DNA of 64,000 nt from Paracoccus shandongensis (GCF_017315735.1 NZ_JAFLRK010000005.1:88162-152161), one strand, 5' to 3'. Shown: positions 1 to 11,388, counted from the stretch's first letter. Notes: a model not told the origin generated them from the sequence alone. Numbers and translations are program-made.

Positions 1-516
1 CTGATCGCGGGGGCGATGGGGGCCCTGGGGGCGGCGCTGGTCAGCTATCTGCCGACCGACGGGCTGCGGCTGATCCTGCCGGTGATCCTGATCGCCATTG
101 CCGCCTTTTTCGCGCTGAAACCCGGGCTGAACGACCTGGACCGGGTGCAGCGGGTCGCGCCGGGGGTCTTTGCGCTGACGGCGGTGCCGCTGGTGGGGTT
201 TTATGACGGGCTGCTGGGGCCGGGGGCGGGGTCGTTCTACATGATCGCCTTTGTCACCCTGGCCGGATACGGCGTGCTGAAGGCCACCGCGCATACCAAG
301 ATGCTGAACTTCGCGTCGAACCTGGGCGGGCTTGCGGCCTTTGCGCTGGTGGGCCAGCCCTTGTGGCTGCTGGGGATCGTGATGGGCGCGGCGCAGATCG
401 CGGGCGCCAGCCTGGGGTCGCGGCTTGCCACGCGCATCGGCGCGCGGCTGATCAAGCCGCTGCTGGTGGTGACCTCGACCGCGCTGGCGCTGCGGCTGGT
501 CTGGCAGATGATCTAG
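1..516 (+). CDS. TSUP (TauE/SafE) family membrane transporter, 3' part
   Basis: The reading frame is open from the first base, so the 5' end lies outside the window and 171 residues remain. The product is very hydrophobic, with about five predicted membrane helices. It carries the TSUP-type glycine-rich motif GFYDGLLGPGAGSF and the following KMLNFASN stretch that opens the second half of these proteins. Family members export sulfite, sulfoacetate or related organic anions, or take up sulfur compounds; the substrate cannot be told from sequence. Its TAG stop lies in a CTAG shared with the stop of the convergent asparaginase gene. Family assignment is confident, substrate is unknown. Confidence 0.85.
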   Translation: MIAGAMGALGAALVSYLPTDGLRLILPVILIAIAAFFALKPGLNDLDRVQRVAPGVFALTAVPLVGFYDGLLGPGAGSFYMIAFVTLAGYGVLKATAHTKMLNFASNLGGLAAFALVGQPLWLLGIVMGAAQIAGASLGSRLATRIGARLIKPLLVVTSTALALRLVWQMI

Positions 517-1499
517 GCGGGAAAGCCGGGGGCGGTCCGCATCTCTCCGGTGACAAGGCCGCGCCAGTTGCGGATCGGATCGGTCAGGAAGCGCCCCACC
601 GCCGGGTCGTTGTCAGGCAGCGCGCCCAGATGGACCAGAAGGGCGGTGATCGCCGCCTCGGCCGCGCGGGTCGCGCCGTCCGTGATCTTCAGCGCGACGC
701 CCAGGCCCTGGTCGGGCAGGATGGCCACGAAGACCGCCTCGGCCCCGGTCTTGGCGGCGACATGGCCGTTCATGGCGCGCATCAGGATCGTGCAGGCCCG
801 CCCCTCGCCCGCGACCAGTTCGGGATGGGTCCGCATCGCATCCACCAGCCGCCGCATGGCCCGGCCGCGCGCATCATTGGGCGGATCGGCAAACGCCGCC
901 ATCGCCCGCCCCAGACCCGCCAGCGAGCAGGACCAGTTCGGGGCCGAGCAGCCGTCGATGCCGTAGCCGGGGCTGACCTCTCCGGTCACCTCCTCGAAGG
1001 CGGCCTTCACGGCCTGCTGGACGGGGTGGCCGGGGTCCACATACTCGGCCCCGCCGCCCAGGTGGCGGTTCAGGGTCAGGAAGCCCGCGTGCTTGCCCGA
1101 ACAGTTGTTGTGAAGCTGGGTGGGGCTTTCGTCGCCGCAGGTCAGGCGGCGGTTTTCATCGCGGTCCTGCGGCATGTGGCAGCCGCAGCGCAGGTCATGC
1201 TCGGCCAGGCCCAGGGCGTGCAGCCATTGGCCCACCGCATCCACATGCATCCGCGCGCCGCTGTGGCTGGCGCAGGCCAGCGCCAGCTGCCGTTCGGTCA
1301 GCCCCGCCGCATCCGCCGCGCCGCTTTCCACAAGGGGCAGCGCCTGGATCATCTTGCAGGAGGACCGGGGGAAGACGATCTGCGAAGGCCGGCCCCAGGC
1401 CTCGACGACGCCCTTGGTGTCGCAGATCACGGCATCGCCGCAATGCAGGCTTTCGCGCTGCCCGCCGCGCCACAACTCGATCAATTCGGCCGACCGCAT
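513..1499 (-). CDS. L-asparaginase II family protein
   Basis: 328 residues matching the rhizobial-type (thermolabile) asparaginase family (PF06089), which is unrelated to E. coli AnsA/AnsB. Typical motifs seen are FPRSSCKMIQALP near residue 45, NNCSGKHAGFL in the middle and GYGIDGCSAPNW further on. The family hydrolyses asparagine to aspartate and ammonia, normally in the cytosol. I chose the ATG at 1499 because an AGGGGGA ribosome site lies just upstream and the residues before it do not look coding. It is divergent from the IalB-like gene and convergent with the TSUP gene, overlapping its stop by 4 bp. Confidence 0.88.
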   Translation of the reverse strand: MRSAELIELWRGGQRESLHCGDAVICDTKGVVEAWGRPSQIVFPRSSCKMIQALPLVESGAADAAGLTERQLALACASHSGARMHVDAVGQWLHALGLAEHDLRCGCHMPQDRDENRRLTCGDESPTQLHNNCSGKHAGFLTLNRHLGGGAEYVDPGHPVQQAVKAAFEEVTGEVSPGYGIDGCSAPNWSCSLAGLGRAMAAFADPPNDARGRAMRRLVDAMRTHPELVAGEGRACTILMRAMNGHVAAKTGAEAVFVAILPDQGLGVALKITDGATRAAEAAITALLVHLGALPDNDPAVGRFLTDPIRNWRGLVTGEMRTAPGFPA

Positions 1500-1652
1500 T
1501 GCCTGTCCCCCCTGACAATTGCGCGATTTCCTGTCTTGCGCTCTTTTTCGCACAATGATCTTGGCTATCCTGACGGCGGATGGTTGAAAAGACCACAGCA
1601 ATCGGGAAGAACGCCCCCTGAAGTGGCGAAACCTATGGCAGGAGGCCAGAGC

Positions 1653-2177
1653 ATGACCAACACCACGCTGCGCGGCATGACCGCCGCCCTTGCCCTTATG
1701 CTGGGCCTGGGCGCGGCGGCGGCGCAGGAATCCACCAATGTCGTCGCGACCGAAGGCGACTGGACCGTCTTCGCGGCGGAAAACCCCAAGGAATGCTGGG
1801 CCGTTTCCCCGCCCAAGGCCACGCAGAACACCGACGCGAACGGCAACCCGCGCGAGGTGACGCGCGGCGACATCCGCCTGTATGTGGCCTATCGCCCGGG
1901 CCAGGGCGGCGAGGTCAGCTTCAGCGGCGGCTATCCCTTCGCCCCCGACAGCACGGTCGAGGTCGATATCGGCGGCGCCAAGTTCAACCTGTTCACCGAG
2001 GGCGAAAGCGCCTGGACCGGCAGCGCGTCCGAGGATCAGAAGCTGATCACCGCTCTGCGCGGCGGGTCGAACGCGGTCATCACCGGACGATCGGCGCGCG
2101 GGACGGTGACAAAGGACACGTTCAGCCTGGCGGGGATCACGGCGGCCACGAACACGGCCAAGTCGCGCTGCGAGTAA
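1653..2177 (+). CDS. IalB-like secreted protein
   Basis: 174 residues beginning with a clear Sec signal peptide (hydrophobic run to about residue 20, then AAAAQE). The mature part resembles the invasion-associated locus B family (PF06776): a GDWTVFA strand, a KECWAVSPPK segment and a C-terminal SRCE, leaving two cysteines that could form a disulfide. The family is periplasmic and common in Rhodobacteraceae; a role in invasion was described in Bartonella but is unlikely to apply here. A GGAGG site 8 bases ahead fixes the start. A hairpin terminator follows. Exact function unknown. Confidence 0.75.
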   Translation: MTNTTLRGMTAALALMLGLGAAAAQESTNVVATEGDWTVFAAENPKECWAVSPPKATQNTDANGNPREVTRGDIRLYVAYRPGQGGEVSFSGGYPFAPDSTVEVDIGGAKFNLFTEGESAWTGSASEDQKLITALRGGSNAVITGRSARGTVTKDTFSLAGITAATNTAKSRCE

Positions 2178-2182
2178 GGGTT

Positions 2183-2197
2183 GGGGGCTTTGCCCCC
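2183..2197. repeat. GGGGGC/GCCCCC hairpin, part of dispersed element copy 1
   Basis: Six-base arms GGGGGC and GCCCCC with a TTT loop, six bases after the stop codon of the IalB-like gene. The same type of hairpin precedes the AGGATATTT box at the two other sites (24306-24327 and 31409-31429). Here it is separated from its box by an inserted terminator hairpin. Confidence 0.6.
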
Positions 2198-2229
2198 GTC
2201 CCTTCGCTAGGCTTCGCCCGTTCGTCGCT

Positions 2230-2254
2230 GAAAAAGGTCCACCGGACCTTTTTC
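2230..2254 (+). terminator. Rho-independent terminator after the IalB-like gene
   Basis: Perfect 11-base arms GAAAAAGGTCC and GGACCTTTTTC around an ACC loop. The run of T in the right arm gives a U-tract on the plus strand, and the A-run in the left arm gives one on the minus strand, so it could work in both directions. It sits 53 bases after the stop of the upstream gene. Confidence 0.75.
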
Positions 2255-2273
2255 CTGGCGCTCCTCACCCCCC

Positions 2274-2295
2274 AGGATATTTAAGCCAAGGTGAA
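2274..2295 (+). repeat. Dispersed AGGATATTT box, copy 1 (upstream of rlmN)
   Basis: AGGATATTT, then AAG, then CCAAGGTGAA. It matches 24336-24357 and 31436-31457 at all but a few positions. It lies about 70 bases upstream of rlmN in the same orientation, and its GTG at 2291 is in frame with rlmN. Function unknown. Confidence 0.7.
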
Positions 2296-2299
2296 AGGA

Positions 2300-2327
2300 C
2301 GAGGCCGGTTGATTTTCGGCCTCGTTT
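2300..2327 (+). terminator. Hairpin in the rlmN leader
   Basis: Eight-base arms CGAGGCCG and CGGCCTCG with a nine-base loop, followed by TTT. It lies 39 bases ahead of the rlmN start codon. It could be a terminator for readthrough from upstream or an attenuator for rlmN; the T-run is short. Confidence 0.45.
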
Positions 2328-2365
2328 CGCTTATCTGCGGGTCTTCGCACAACATCGGTAGACCC

Positions 2366-3531
<1,166 letters not shown>

Positions 3532-3535
<4 letters not shown>

Positions 3536-4590
3536 GCATACAAACGGATAGCTGCTTCGATAGCCTCGACGTTCTGATATATATCTGAGGGAGAGGATAT
3601 TTTGATGCGAGTTTCTTTCTTTTCTGCATCAAAAAGACCAAGATTTTTGGTTGTCGCAGAGTTGAAGTAGAGGCGACAGATTGGCCTGCGGTTGTTGTCA
3701 TCCATGAGAATGGCGCAGTAGCTTTTCGAATCCCGTATTGTAATTCTTTCAACTGGCACAATCTTGGCGCCGATTGCCCGGACAATCATAAACCCCTCCC
3801 GCTCCTCCTCTGTTGTGACAAGTTCATTGTCGTTTGCCGGCTCATCAGCCGGAGAGTTAGCAGGTGTTGTACTTTCGGGTCGAAAGGTAATGCTTAGTCT
3901 ATCCTGTATGCGATCCCGGACCAACTCATCTAGTGCGGCTTAGATCGCAGGCTTTAGCTGCTCTGCCACAGCTTTGGTTATTGACCCCTCATGGATTTGG
4001 CGACCGATGAGGCGCACGAAATCATCATCAGGCTCATCCATCTGACGCTTCAGGTAAGCGGCAGCGGCACTGGTGTACTTCAAGTTGGATGCAGCCTCTA
4101 TGATCGCGTCGATAGCGAAGCGACCCTTTTGAAACCTTGCAAGCTCTTCGACCTGTGCCGCATCATGCTTTTGGAAGTCGAACGTGAAGAACGGCTTCTT
4201 ATCCATTTTGTTCGGTTCGTCGGTGTCCGAAAAGAACCACGCTTCTCGTCCATTAGTCAGGATTGCCAGTCTTGCCTCTGTTACATGAAAGTAGCGGAAA
4301 AGCTGGCTGTATTGGGTATCCCCAAGCTTGCAGGAGATCGGCTTGACCTCGACCAGCATAGCGATTTTTCCGTCTATTTTTAGAGCAAAGTCGACTTTCT
4401 CCCCTTTCTTGACTCCCACATCTGCAATGAACTCGGGCACCACCTCCTCTAGATTGAAAACATCAAAGCCAAGTGCTTGAAGGAACGGCATCACTACAGC
4501 CGTCTTGGTCGCCTCTTCGGTTAGAGCCTGACGCTCTGCCATTTTTGATCGAGCTGATAACGCCTCAACAACTTCTGAAAAATTGGTCAT
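3532..4590 (-). pseudogene. HsdR-N-type restriction-like protein broken by an in-frame TAA
   Basis: Two open stretches in one frame (4590-3940 and 3939-3532) are separated only by a TAA at 3942-3940. Together they match, from end to end, a stand-alone family with the type I restriction R-protein N-terminal domain, usually about 350 residues. The N-terminal part has the PD-(D/E)xK-like core: Asp67 in GEKVDFAL and Glu81/Lys83 in LVEVK. The C-terminal part has the family's LMDDNNRRPICRLYFN block. The simplest reading is a CAA or CAG (Gln) codon turned into TAA. Base composition is clearly AT-richer than the neighbours, which suggests transfer. It could be a true pseudogene, two proteins, or a sequencing error. 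Confidence 0.8.
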
Positions 4591-4748
4591 TCCTGATGTC
4601 CCTCGCTGCACGCCGACTGAACAGCGCAGTTACCCAAACGTCTTACCAAGTGTTAGGCGCTTTTCCGCCGACTTGTATAGTAAGGATATGGAGTAAAATG
4701 TGTTTTGGATGGGAGGCTTGTACAAAGGCCACGCCCCCGTTCCCAGCA

Positions 4749-5582
4749 CTAAGCCTTCCCCCACCCATCAATCACCCCCACCGCCTCCTCGGCCGTCTCC
4801 ACATAGTGGAACAACTCCAGATCCTCCTCTGAAATCGTCCCGGCCTCGGCCAAGGCCTTCCAGTTGATGATCCCCTCCCAGAACGCGCGGCCGAACATCA
4901 GCACGGGCACGCGGGCCATGCGGCGGGTCTGGATCAGGGTCAGGGCCTCGAAGGTTTCGTCCAGGGTGCCGAAGCCGCCGGGAAAGATGGCGATCGCGCG
5001 GGCGCGCATCAGGAAATGCATCTTGCGGATCGCGAAGTAATGGAAGTTGAAGCACAGTTCCGGCGTCACATAGATGTTGGGCGCCTGTTCATGCGGCAGC
5101 ACGATGCCCAGGCCGATGGACTTGCCCCCGACCTCGTGCGCGCCCAGGTTGCCCGCCTCCATTACGCCCGGGCCGCCGCCGGTGGCGATGACAAAGTCGC
5201 GCCCGCCCGAGGCCAGGCTGCGGCGGGTCATTTCCTGCGCGAAAAGCCGCGCTTCCTCGTAATAGGACGACAACCGGGCCAGCGCCGGGGTGCGTGCGCC
5301 CGCCGCCCGTTCGGGCGAGGGGATCCGCGCGCCGCCGAACATCACCACGGTGGATTCCACCCCCGCCTCGTCCAGCAGCATCTGCGGCTTCAGCAGTTCC
5401 AGTTGCAGGCGGACGGGGCGCAGCTCTTCCCTCAGCAGGAAGTCGCGGTCGGTGAAGGCCAGCTGATAGGCGGGCGAGCGCGTCTGCGGCGTGTCGGGGA
5501 TCTGCTGCGCGCGGGCCGCGTCCTCGTCGCTGTGGGGAAAGGGATGGGCGCGGTCATCGGTGGTCTTGGTCGCGTCGTTCAT
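4749..5582 (-). CDS. LOG-family (TIGR00730) Rossmann-fold protein
   Basis: 277 residues of the LOG family, often mislabelled lysine decarboxylase. The family signature PGGFGTLDE is present, preceded by [13 protein letters not shown], the nucleotide-binding glycine loop. Characterised members are cytokinin-activating phosphoribohydrolases or nucleotide 5'-monophosphate nucleosidases. This one has an N-terminal extension of about 60 residues, polar and charged at first, typical of the longer alphaproteobacterial members. The start at 5582 was chosen by similarity; the frame is open further upstream without a convincing ribosome site. It is divergent from dapD. Molecular substrate not certain. 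Confidence 0.82.
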   Translation of the reverse strand: MNDATKTTDDRAHPFPHSDEDAARAQQIPDTPQTRSPAYQLAFTDRDFLLREELRPVRLQLELLKPQMLLDEAGVESTVVMFGGARIPSPERAAGARTPALARLSSYYEEARLFAQEMTRRSLASGGRDFVIATGGGPGVMEAGNLGAHEVGGKSIGLGIVLPHEQAPNIYVTPELCFNFHYFAIRKMHFLMRARAIAIFPGGFGTLDETFEALTLIQTRRMARVPVLMFGRAFWEGIINWKALAEAGTISEEDLELFHYVETAEEAVGVIDGWGKA

Positions 5583-5671
5583 CGGATCCTCGGATTGCAC
5601 GGGCCTTGTCCCAGGCTTATAGCCCCGGTGAACCAGTTTCCACCCATGCCGCAGATCCCAGGGAGAGGCCC

Positions 5672-6493
5672 ATGACCCAAGCACTTGAGACCGCCATCGA
5701 GGCCGCGTGGGAAGCCCGCGCCGATATCGACGCAAGCACGACCGGCTTCGTGCGCGAGGCGGTGGACGAGGTCTTGGCCCAGCTGGACAGCGGCGCCCTG
5801 CGCGTGGCGGAAAGGCGCGGCAACGACTGGCACGTGAACCAGTGGGCGAAAAAGGCCGTGCTGCTGTCGTTCCGCCTGAACGACATGGAACAGATGTCGG
5901 GCGGCCCGCAGGGATCGGCCTGGTGGGACAAGGTGCCGACCAAGTTCGAAGGCTGGGGTGACAGCCAATGGCGCGCCGCGGGTTTCCGCGCGGTGCCCGG
6001 CGCCATCGTGCGGCGGTCGGCCTTCATCGGCAAGGGCGCGGTGCTGATGCCGTCTTTCGTGAACCTGGGCGCGCATGTGGGCGAAGGAACCATGGTCGAT
6101 ACCTGGGCCACGGTCGGATCCTGCGCGCAGATCGGCCGCAACGTCCACCTGTCGGGCGGCGTGGGCATCGGCGGCGTGCTGGAACCGCTGCAGGCCGGGC
6201 CGACGATCATCGAGGACGACTGCTTCATCGGCGCCCGGTCGGAAGTGGTCGAGGGCTGCATCGTCCGCGAAGGGTCCGTGCTGGGCATGGGCGTCTTCAT
6301 CGGCCAGTCCACCAAGATCCTGGACCGCGAGACGGGCCAGGTCATGTATGGCGAGGTTCCCGCCGGATCGGTCGTGGTCGCGGGGTCCATGCCGTCGAAG
6401 AACGGCGTGAACCTGTATTGCGCGGTGATCGTCAAGCGGGTGGATGCGAAGACGCGCGCCAAGACCTCGATCAACGAACTGCTGCGCGATTGA
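5672..6493 (+). CDS. dapD: 2,3,4,5-tetrahydropyridine-2,6-dicarboxylate N-succinyltransferase DapD
   Basis: 273 residues, the usual size for DapD, which transfers succinyl from succinyl-CoA in the succinylase branch of lysine and meso-diaminopimelate synthesis. The C-terminal half has the left-handed beta-helix of hexapeptide repeats ([37 protein letters not shown]). A GGGAGAGG site precedes the ATG at 5672. The TGA stop is shared with the TTG start of the next gene (TTGA overlap), so the two are probably cotranscribed and translationally coupled. Confidence 0.95.
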   Translation: MTQALETAIEAAWEARADIDASTTGFVREAVDEVLAQLDSGALRVAERRGNDWHVNQWAKKAVLLSFRLNDMEQMSGGPQGSAWWDKVPTKFEGWGDSQWRAAGFRAVPGAIVRRSAFIGKGAVLMPSFVNLGAHVGEGTMVDTWATVGSCAQIGRNVHLSGGVGIGGVLEPLQAGPTIIEDDCFIGARSEVVEGCIVREGSVLGMGVFIGQSTKILDRETGQVMYGEVPAGSVVVAGSMPSKNGVNLYCAVIVKRVDAKTRAKTSINELLRD

Positions 6494-6948
6494 CGACGCT
6501 TTTCATCGACGCCGACGCCTGCCCCGTCAAGGCCGAGGCGGAACGGGTGGCCACCCGCCTGCGGGTGCCGATGGTGCTGGTCTGCAATGGCGGGCTGCGG
6601 ATGCCCGCCAACCCGCTTGTCACGCTGAAGATCGTGGCCGAGGGCCCGGACGAGGCCGACAAGTGGATCGCCGACACCTGCGGGCCGGGCGACGTGGTGG
6701 TGACGGGCGACCTGCCGCTGGCGGACCGTTGCCTGAAAGCCGGCGCCCTTGTGCTGCGCCATGACGGCGAGGCGCTGACGCCCGCCAATATCGGCCCGCG
6801 CCTGGCCACGCGCGACCTGATGGCCGACATCCGCGCGGCCGATCCCTTTCACCAGGGGGGCGGCGCGATGTTCGGGCGTGCCGACCGGGCGCGGTTCCTG
6901 CAGTCGCTGGACCGGGCGCTGACGATGGCCCTGCGCCAGGCGCGCTAG
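6490..6948 (+). CDS. YaiI/YqxD (DUF188) family protein
   Basis: 152 residues of the UPF0178/DUF188 family, related to PIN-like nucleases. The diagnostic start [10 protein letters not shown] and the later [12 protein letters not shown] and [10 protein letters not shown] blocks are present. I chose TTG at 6490 as the start because homology begins right there ([12 protein letters not shown]) and it overlaps the dapD stop as TTGA; no ATG or GTG fits. Function is not established; acidic residues in FIDADA and TGDLPLAD resemble a metal site. The stop TAG overlaps the convergent gene in CTAG. Confidence 0.85.
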   Translation: MTTLFIDADACPVKAEAERVATRLRVPMVLVCNGGLRMPANPLVTLKIVAEGPDEADKWIADTCGPGDVVVTGDLPLADRCLKAGALVLRHDGEALTPANIGPRLATRDLMADIRAADPFHQGGGAMFGRADRARFLQSLDRALTMALRQAR

Positions 6949-7643
6949 TCCCTGGACCCGATGCGGTCCAGCAGCGCGCGGGTTTCGGCCCTCAGGTCGG
7001 CCCGCCCGCTTGTCGCGACGGTGTGGAACAGGGATGTCGCCTTCAGATCCTCGGGCAGGTTGCGGCGCAGGTCATCCGCGCCGCGCGGAAGCACCCAGAA
7101 CGCGCGCCCCTGGTCCATCTGCCAGTTGGCGAAGCGGATATCGACAAAGCCCTCGGCGCCCGCAAGATCGCCCAAGCGCGGCATGGCGCGGCCCATCATG
7201 CAGGCGGTGCCGGTCCCCAGGATATCGACCCGTTCGGCCCTGCTGCAGGGCTTGAAGAACATGAAGGTCTTCCAGCCGTGACGGCCCTGCGCCTTCTTGA
7301 AGGTCCAGCGGTTTGCCTGGTATCCCACGACGCTGCGCGACAGGTCAAAGGCCTCGGCCTGCCGCAACGTCCGTTCGACATAGTCGGGCGGATAAAGAAT
7401 GTCGTCGTCGATCGTGAAGATCAGGTCGTCATCCTGCGGAACGAAGGCGAACTTGCCGATGTCCTTCAGGTCGCTTTCCGGGATCATGGGATGCAGGTTG
7501 GCAAACCCGTCCAGCCAGGCCGGGATCGCGTCGTAATCGTTCAGGCACAGGAACAAGCGATCGACCTGCGGCGCAATGCTGCGGATCGTGTCTGCCAGAA
7601 TGGCCCGGCGCGCGGGAAAGGTGGCAAGATGCGCGCGGATCAT
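6945..7643 (-). CDS. Glycosyltransferase family 2-like protein
   Basis: 232 residues of a small cytosolic glycosyltransferase-like protein of a type common in Rhodobacteraceae. It starts [20 protein letters not shown], typical of GT-A proteins that begin directly on the first beta strand. The DxD-type metal/nucleotide motif [13 protein letters not shown] lies near residue 80, and an acidic [12 protein letters not shown] segment follows further on. No signal peptide. The sugar and acceptor are unknown; it may act on surface polysaccharide. Start ATG at 7643. The stop overlaps the convergent YaiI gene in CTAG. Confidence 0.6.
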   Translation of the reverse strand: MIRAHLATFPARRAILADTIRSIAPQVDRLFLCLNDYDAIPAWLDGFANLHPMIPESDLKDIGKFAFVPQDDDLIFTIDDDILYPPDYVERTLRQAEAFDLSRSVVGYQANRWTFKKAQGRHGWKTFMFFKPCSRAERVDILGTGTACMMGRAMPRLGDLAGAEGFVDIRFANWQMDQGRAFWVLPRGADDLRRNLPEDLKATSLFHTVATSGRADLRAETRALLDRIGSRD

Positions 7644-7817
7644 GGGCCGGCCTCGTTGCGGATCATGGCGCCCTCCATGCGCCAGACCGAGGGCGTTGTC
7701 CACCGGCCCATCAAAAGCACGTATCGCGCCCTTCCCACCTTGCACCCCGACCGCGCATGGCTATAACCCCGGACGATTTAGCCGCCGCCCGCCGCCCGAA
7801 GCCCAAGGATCAAGCCC

Positions 7818-10800
7818 ATGCCGAAAAGAACCGATATCAAGTCGATCCTGATCATCGGCGCAGGCCCCATCGTGATCGGCCAGGCCTGCGAGTTCGACTA
7901 TTCCGGCGCCCAGGCCTGCAAGGCCCTGCGCGAGGAAGGCTACCGGGTGATCCTGGTGAATTCCAACCCCGCGACGATCATGACCGACCCGGAAATGGCC
8001 GACGCCACCTATATCGAGCCGATCACCCCCGAGATCGTCGAAAAGATCATCGCCAAGGAACGCCCCGACGCGCTGCTGCCCACGATGGGCGGGCAGACCG
8101 GGCTGAACACCGCCCTGGCGCTGGCGGACATGGGCGTCCTGAACCGCTACGGCGTGGAACTGATCGGCGCGCAGCGCGCCGCCATCGAGATGGCCGAGGA
8201 CCGCAAGCTGTTCCGCGAGGCGATGAACCGGATCGGCCTGGAAAATCCCAAGGCCACCATCGTCGCCGCGCCCAAGCTGGCCTCGGGCAAATACGACATC
8301 GGCGCGGGCGTGGCCCAGGCCATGGACGTGCTGGAGGAGATCGGCCTGCCCGCGATCATCCGCCCCGCCTTCACCCTGGGCGGCACCGGCGGCGGCGTGG
8401 CCTATAACCGCGACGACTACGAACGCATCGTGCGGTCGGGGCTCGACGCGTCCCCGGTGGCGCAGGTGCTGGTCGATGAAAGCCTGCTCGGCTGGAAGGA
8501 ATACGAGATGGAGGTCGTGCGGGATCGCAACGACAACGCCATCATCGTCTGCTCGATCGAGAACGTCGATCCGATGGGCGTCCATACCGGCGATTCCATC
8601 ACCGTGGCCCCGGCGCTGACCCTGACCGACCGCGAATACCAGATCATGCGCAACGGAAGCATCGCCGTGCTGCGCGAGATCGGCGTGGAAACCGGCGGGT
8701 CGAACGTGCAATGGGCGATCAACCCCGCCGACGGCCGCATGGTCGTGATCGAGATGAACCCGCGCGTGTCGCGCTCCTCGGCGCTGGCGTCCAAGGCCAC
8801 GGGTTTCCCCATTGCAAAGATCGCCGCGAAACTGGCCGTGGGCTATACGCTGGATGAACTCGACAACGACATCACCAAGGTCACGCCCGCGTCGTTCGAG
8901 CCCTCCATCGACTATGTCGTGACCAAGATCCCGCGCTTCGCCTTCGAGAAATTCCCCGGATCCAAGCCCGAACTGACCACGGCGATGAAATCCGTGGGCG
9001 AGGTCATGGCCATCGGCCGCAGCTTCCACGAATCGCTGCAAAAGGCGCTGGCGTCCATGGAAAACGGCCTGACCGGCCTTGACGAGATCGCCATCGAGGG
9101 CGCCGCCGAGCAGGGCAAGCCCGCCGTGATCGCCGCCTTGTCCAAGGCCACCCCCGACCGCATCCGCGTCATCGCCGAGGCAATGCGCTTTGGCCTGACC
9201 GATGACGAGATCGGCCGCATCACCAGTTTTGATCCCTGGTTCCTGGCCCGCATCCGCGAGATCGTCGATGCCGAACACAAGCTGCGCCACGAGGGCCTGC
9301 CCACGGACGCCGAAGGCCTGCGCGCCGTCAAGATGATGGGCTTCACCGACGCCCGCCTGGCCCATCTGACCGGCCGGAACGAGGCTGACATCCGCCGCGT
9401 CCGGCGTGGCGCGGGCGTTTTGCCCGTCTTCAAGCGCATCGACACCTGCGCCGCCGAGTTCGAGGCCCAGACCCCCTACATGTATTCCACCTATGAGGCC
9501 CCGGCGATGGGCGACGTGGAATGCGAATCGCGCCCGTCTGACGCGAAAAAGGTGGTGATCCTGGGCGGCGGCCCGAACCGGATCGGCCAAGGGATCGAGT
9601 TCGATTACTGCTGCTGCCATGCCTGCTTTGCGCTGACCGATGCGGGCTATGAGACGATCATGGTCAACTGCAACCCGGAAACGGTGTCCACCGACTATGA
9701 CACCAGCGACCGGCTGTATTTCGAACCCCTGACCCTGGAACATGTCATGGAAATCCTGCGGGTCGAGCAGGAAAACGGCACGCTGCACGGCGTCATCGTC
9801 CAGTTCGGCGGCCAGACGCCCCTGAAGCTGGCCAATGCGCTGGAGGCCGAGGGCATCCCGATCCTGGGCACCACCCCCGACGCCATCGACCTGGCCGAAG
9901 ACCGCGAACGGTTCCAGAAGCTGCTGAACGACCTTGGTCTGAAACAGCCCGTCAACGGCATCGCCAGCAGCGCCGAACAGGCGCTGGACATCGCCGGGCA
10001 GGTCGGCTTCCCGCTGGTCATCCGCCCCTCCTACGTCCTGGGCGGCCGGGGGATGGAGATCGTGCGCGACATGGACCATCTGAAGCGCTACATCACCGAG
10101 GCCGTCAGCGTCTCGGGCAAGAACCCGGTGCTGCTGGACAGCTATCTGTCCGGCGCGATCGAGGTCGATGTGGACGCGCTGTCGGACGGCGAAACCGTCC
10201 ATGTCGCGGGCATCATGGAACATATCGAGGAAGCCGGCGTCCATTCGGGCGATTCGGCCTGCTGCCTGCCCCCGCATACGCTGGACGCCGCCACCATTGA
10301 CGAGCTGAAGCGCCAGACCGTCGCCATGGCCCGCGCGCTGAAGGTCAAGGGCCTGATGAACGTGCAGTTCGCGATCAAGGACGGCGCGATCTATGTGCTG
10401 GAAGTGAACCCGCGCGCATCCCGCACCGTGCCCTTCGTCGCCAAGGCCACCGACAGCGCCATCGCCAGTATTGCCGCACGGCTGATGGCGGGCGAGCCCA
10501 TGGCGAATTTCCCCCTGCGCGATCCCTATCCCGCAGGCGTCGGCCCGGAAACCGACCTGCCCTTCGCCGATCCGCTGACCCTGGCCGACCCCCTGACGCC
10601 CTGGTTCTCGGTCAAGGAAGCCGTGCTGCCCTTTGCCCGCTTCCCCGGCGTCGATACGCTGCTTGGCCCGGAAATGCGATCCACCGGCGAGGTGATGGGA
10701 TGGGACCGCAACTTCGCCCGCGCCTTCCTGAAGGCGCAGATGGGCGCGGGCACCCACCTGCCCAGCGAAGGCCGCGTCTTCATTTCCGTGAAGGAGGCCG

Positions 10801-11156
10801 ACAAGACCGAAGCCCTGGCCGATGCCGCCCGCGACCTGACCGCCATGGGCTTCCAGCTGGTCGCCACCAGCGGCACCGCCGACTTCCTGTCCGCGGCAGG
10901 CGTCGAAACGGCCCGCGTGAACAAGGTCTATGAAGGCCGCCCCAACATCGTGGATCGCCTGAAGAACGGCGATATCGCAATGGTCCTGAACACCACCGAA
11001 GGCGCCCAGGCCATTGCGGATTCGCGCGAGATCCGCGCCGTCGCGCTTTATGACAAGATCCCCTATTTCACCACGGCGGCGGGAAGCATCGCGGCCGTGG
11101 CGGCGATCAAGTCGCGGGGTGAGGGCGAGGTGGGCGTGCGGTCGCTGCAGGGCTGA
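7818..11156 (+). CDS. carB: Carbamoyl-phosphate synthase large chain
   Basis: 1112 residues, slightly longer than E. coli CarB. It carries two homologous ATP-grasp halves, beginning with [24 protein letters not shown] at the N-terminus (the long motif continues typically) and [17 protein letters not shown] near residue 580. A C-terminal MGS-like regulatory domain follows from about residue 980. It makes carbamoyl phosphate from glutamine-derived ammonia, bicarbonate and two ATP, for pyrimidines and arginine. The small subunit carA is not adjacent. The opposite strand also happens to be open over its whole length, a base-composition effect. Confidence 0.97.
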   Translation: MPKRTDIKSILIIGAGPIVIGQACEFDYSGAQACKALREEGYRVILVNSNPATIMTDPEMADATYIEPITPEIVEKIIAKERPDALLPTMGGQTGLNTALALADMGVLNRYGVELIGAQRAAIEMAEDRKLFREAMNRIGLENPKATIVAAPKLASGKYDIGAGVAQAMDVLEEIGLPAIIRPAFTLGGTGGGVAYNRDDYERIVRSGLDASPVAQVLVDESLLGWKEYEMEVVRDRNDNAIIVCSIENVDPMGVHTGDSITVAPALTLTDREYQIMRNGSIAVLREIGVETGGSNVQWAINPADGRMVVIEMNPRVSRSSALASKATGFPIAKIAAKLAVGYTLDELDNDITKVTPASFEPSIDYVVTKIPRFAFEKFPGSKPELTTAMKSVGEVMAIGRSFHESLQKALASMENGLTGLDEIAIEGAAEQGKPAVIAALSKATPDRIRVIAEAMRFGLTDDEIGRITSFDPWFLARIREIVDAEHKLRHEGLPTDAEGLRAVKMMGFTDARLAHLTGRNEADIRRVRRGAGVLPVFKRIDTCAAEFEAQTPYMYSTYEAPAMGDVECESRPSDAKKVVILGGGPNRIGQGIEFDYCCCHACFALTDAGYETIMVNCNPETVSTDYDTSDRLYFEPLTLEHVMEILRVEQENGTLHGVIVQFGGQTPLKLANALEAEGIPILGTTPDAIDLAEDRERFQKLLNDLGLKQPVNGIASSAEQALDIAGQVGFPLVIRPSYVLGGRGMEIVRDMDHLKRYITEAVSVSGKNPVLLDSYLSGAIEVDVDALSDGETVHVAGIMEHIEEAGVHSGDSACCLPPHTLDAATIDELKRQTVAMARALKVKGLMNVQFAIKDGAIYVLEVNPRASRTVPFVAKATDSAIASIAARLMAGEPMANFPLRDPYPAGVGPETDLPFADPLTLADPLTPWFSVKEAVLPFARFPGVDTLLGPEMRSTGEVMGWDRNFARAFLKAQMGAGTHLPSEGRVFISVKEADKTEALADAARDLTAMGFQLVATSGTADFLSAAGVETARVNKVYEGRPNIVDRLKNGDIAMVLNTTEGAQAIADSREIRAVALYDKIPYFTTAAGSIAAVAAIKSRGEGEVGVRSLQG

Positions 11157-11388
11157 AGCCGGGCCTGACGTTGGTAACCGCCGCCGCAACGGGGGCGGTG
11201 GCTTCGGCACCTGATGGAACCCGGGCGGGCGCGTCACTTCCGGCTCTCAGGCAGCCCGCCGCCCCAAGGCTGTGAGGTCCGCGGCTGACCAAAGGGAACA
11301 CCGGACATCCGTTCGAGGCGGTGTGCCCGAAAGGCGCGGCATGGCCCCTGGAACCGGCCGGGCCTGCCCCCGTGCCGGATGCCTCGGC
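11157..11388. other. Intergenic region between convergent carB and flagellar genes
   Basis: 232 bases with no convincing gene. Shortly after carB there is a hairpin with arms ACCGCC (11177-11182) and GGCGGT (11194-11199), a possible weak terminator without a T-run. The rest is GC-rich with several short inverted repeats, and no known riboswitch or small-RNA signature was recognised on either strand. Confidence 0.5.

Noticed and set aside
7761..11237. Very long open frame on the strand opposite carB (about 1158 codons)
   Set aside because: Its product is a low-complexity shadow rich in His, Asp, Gly, Gln and Ala without any motif, while carB on the plus strand is complete. High GC with biased third positions leaves antisense frames open. 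The same applies to long antisense frames over cbbT, cbbL, gcvP and pqqE.
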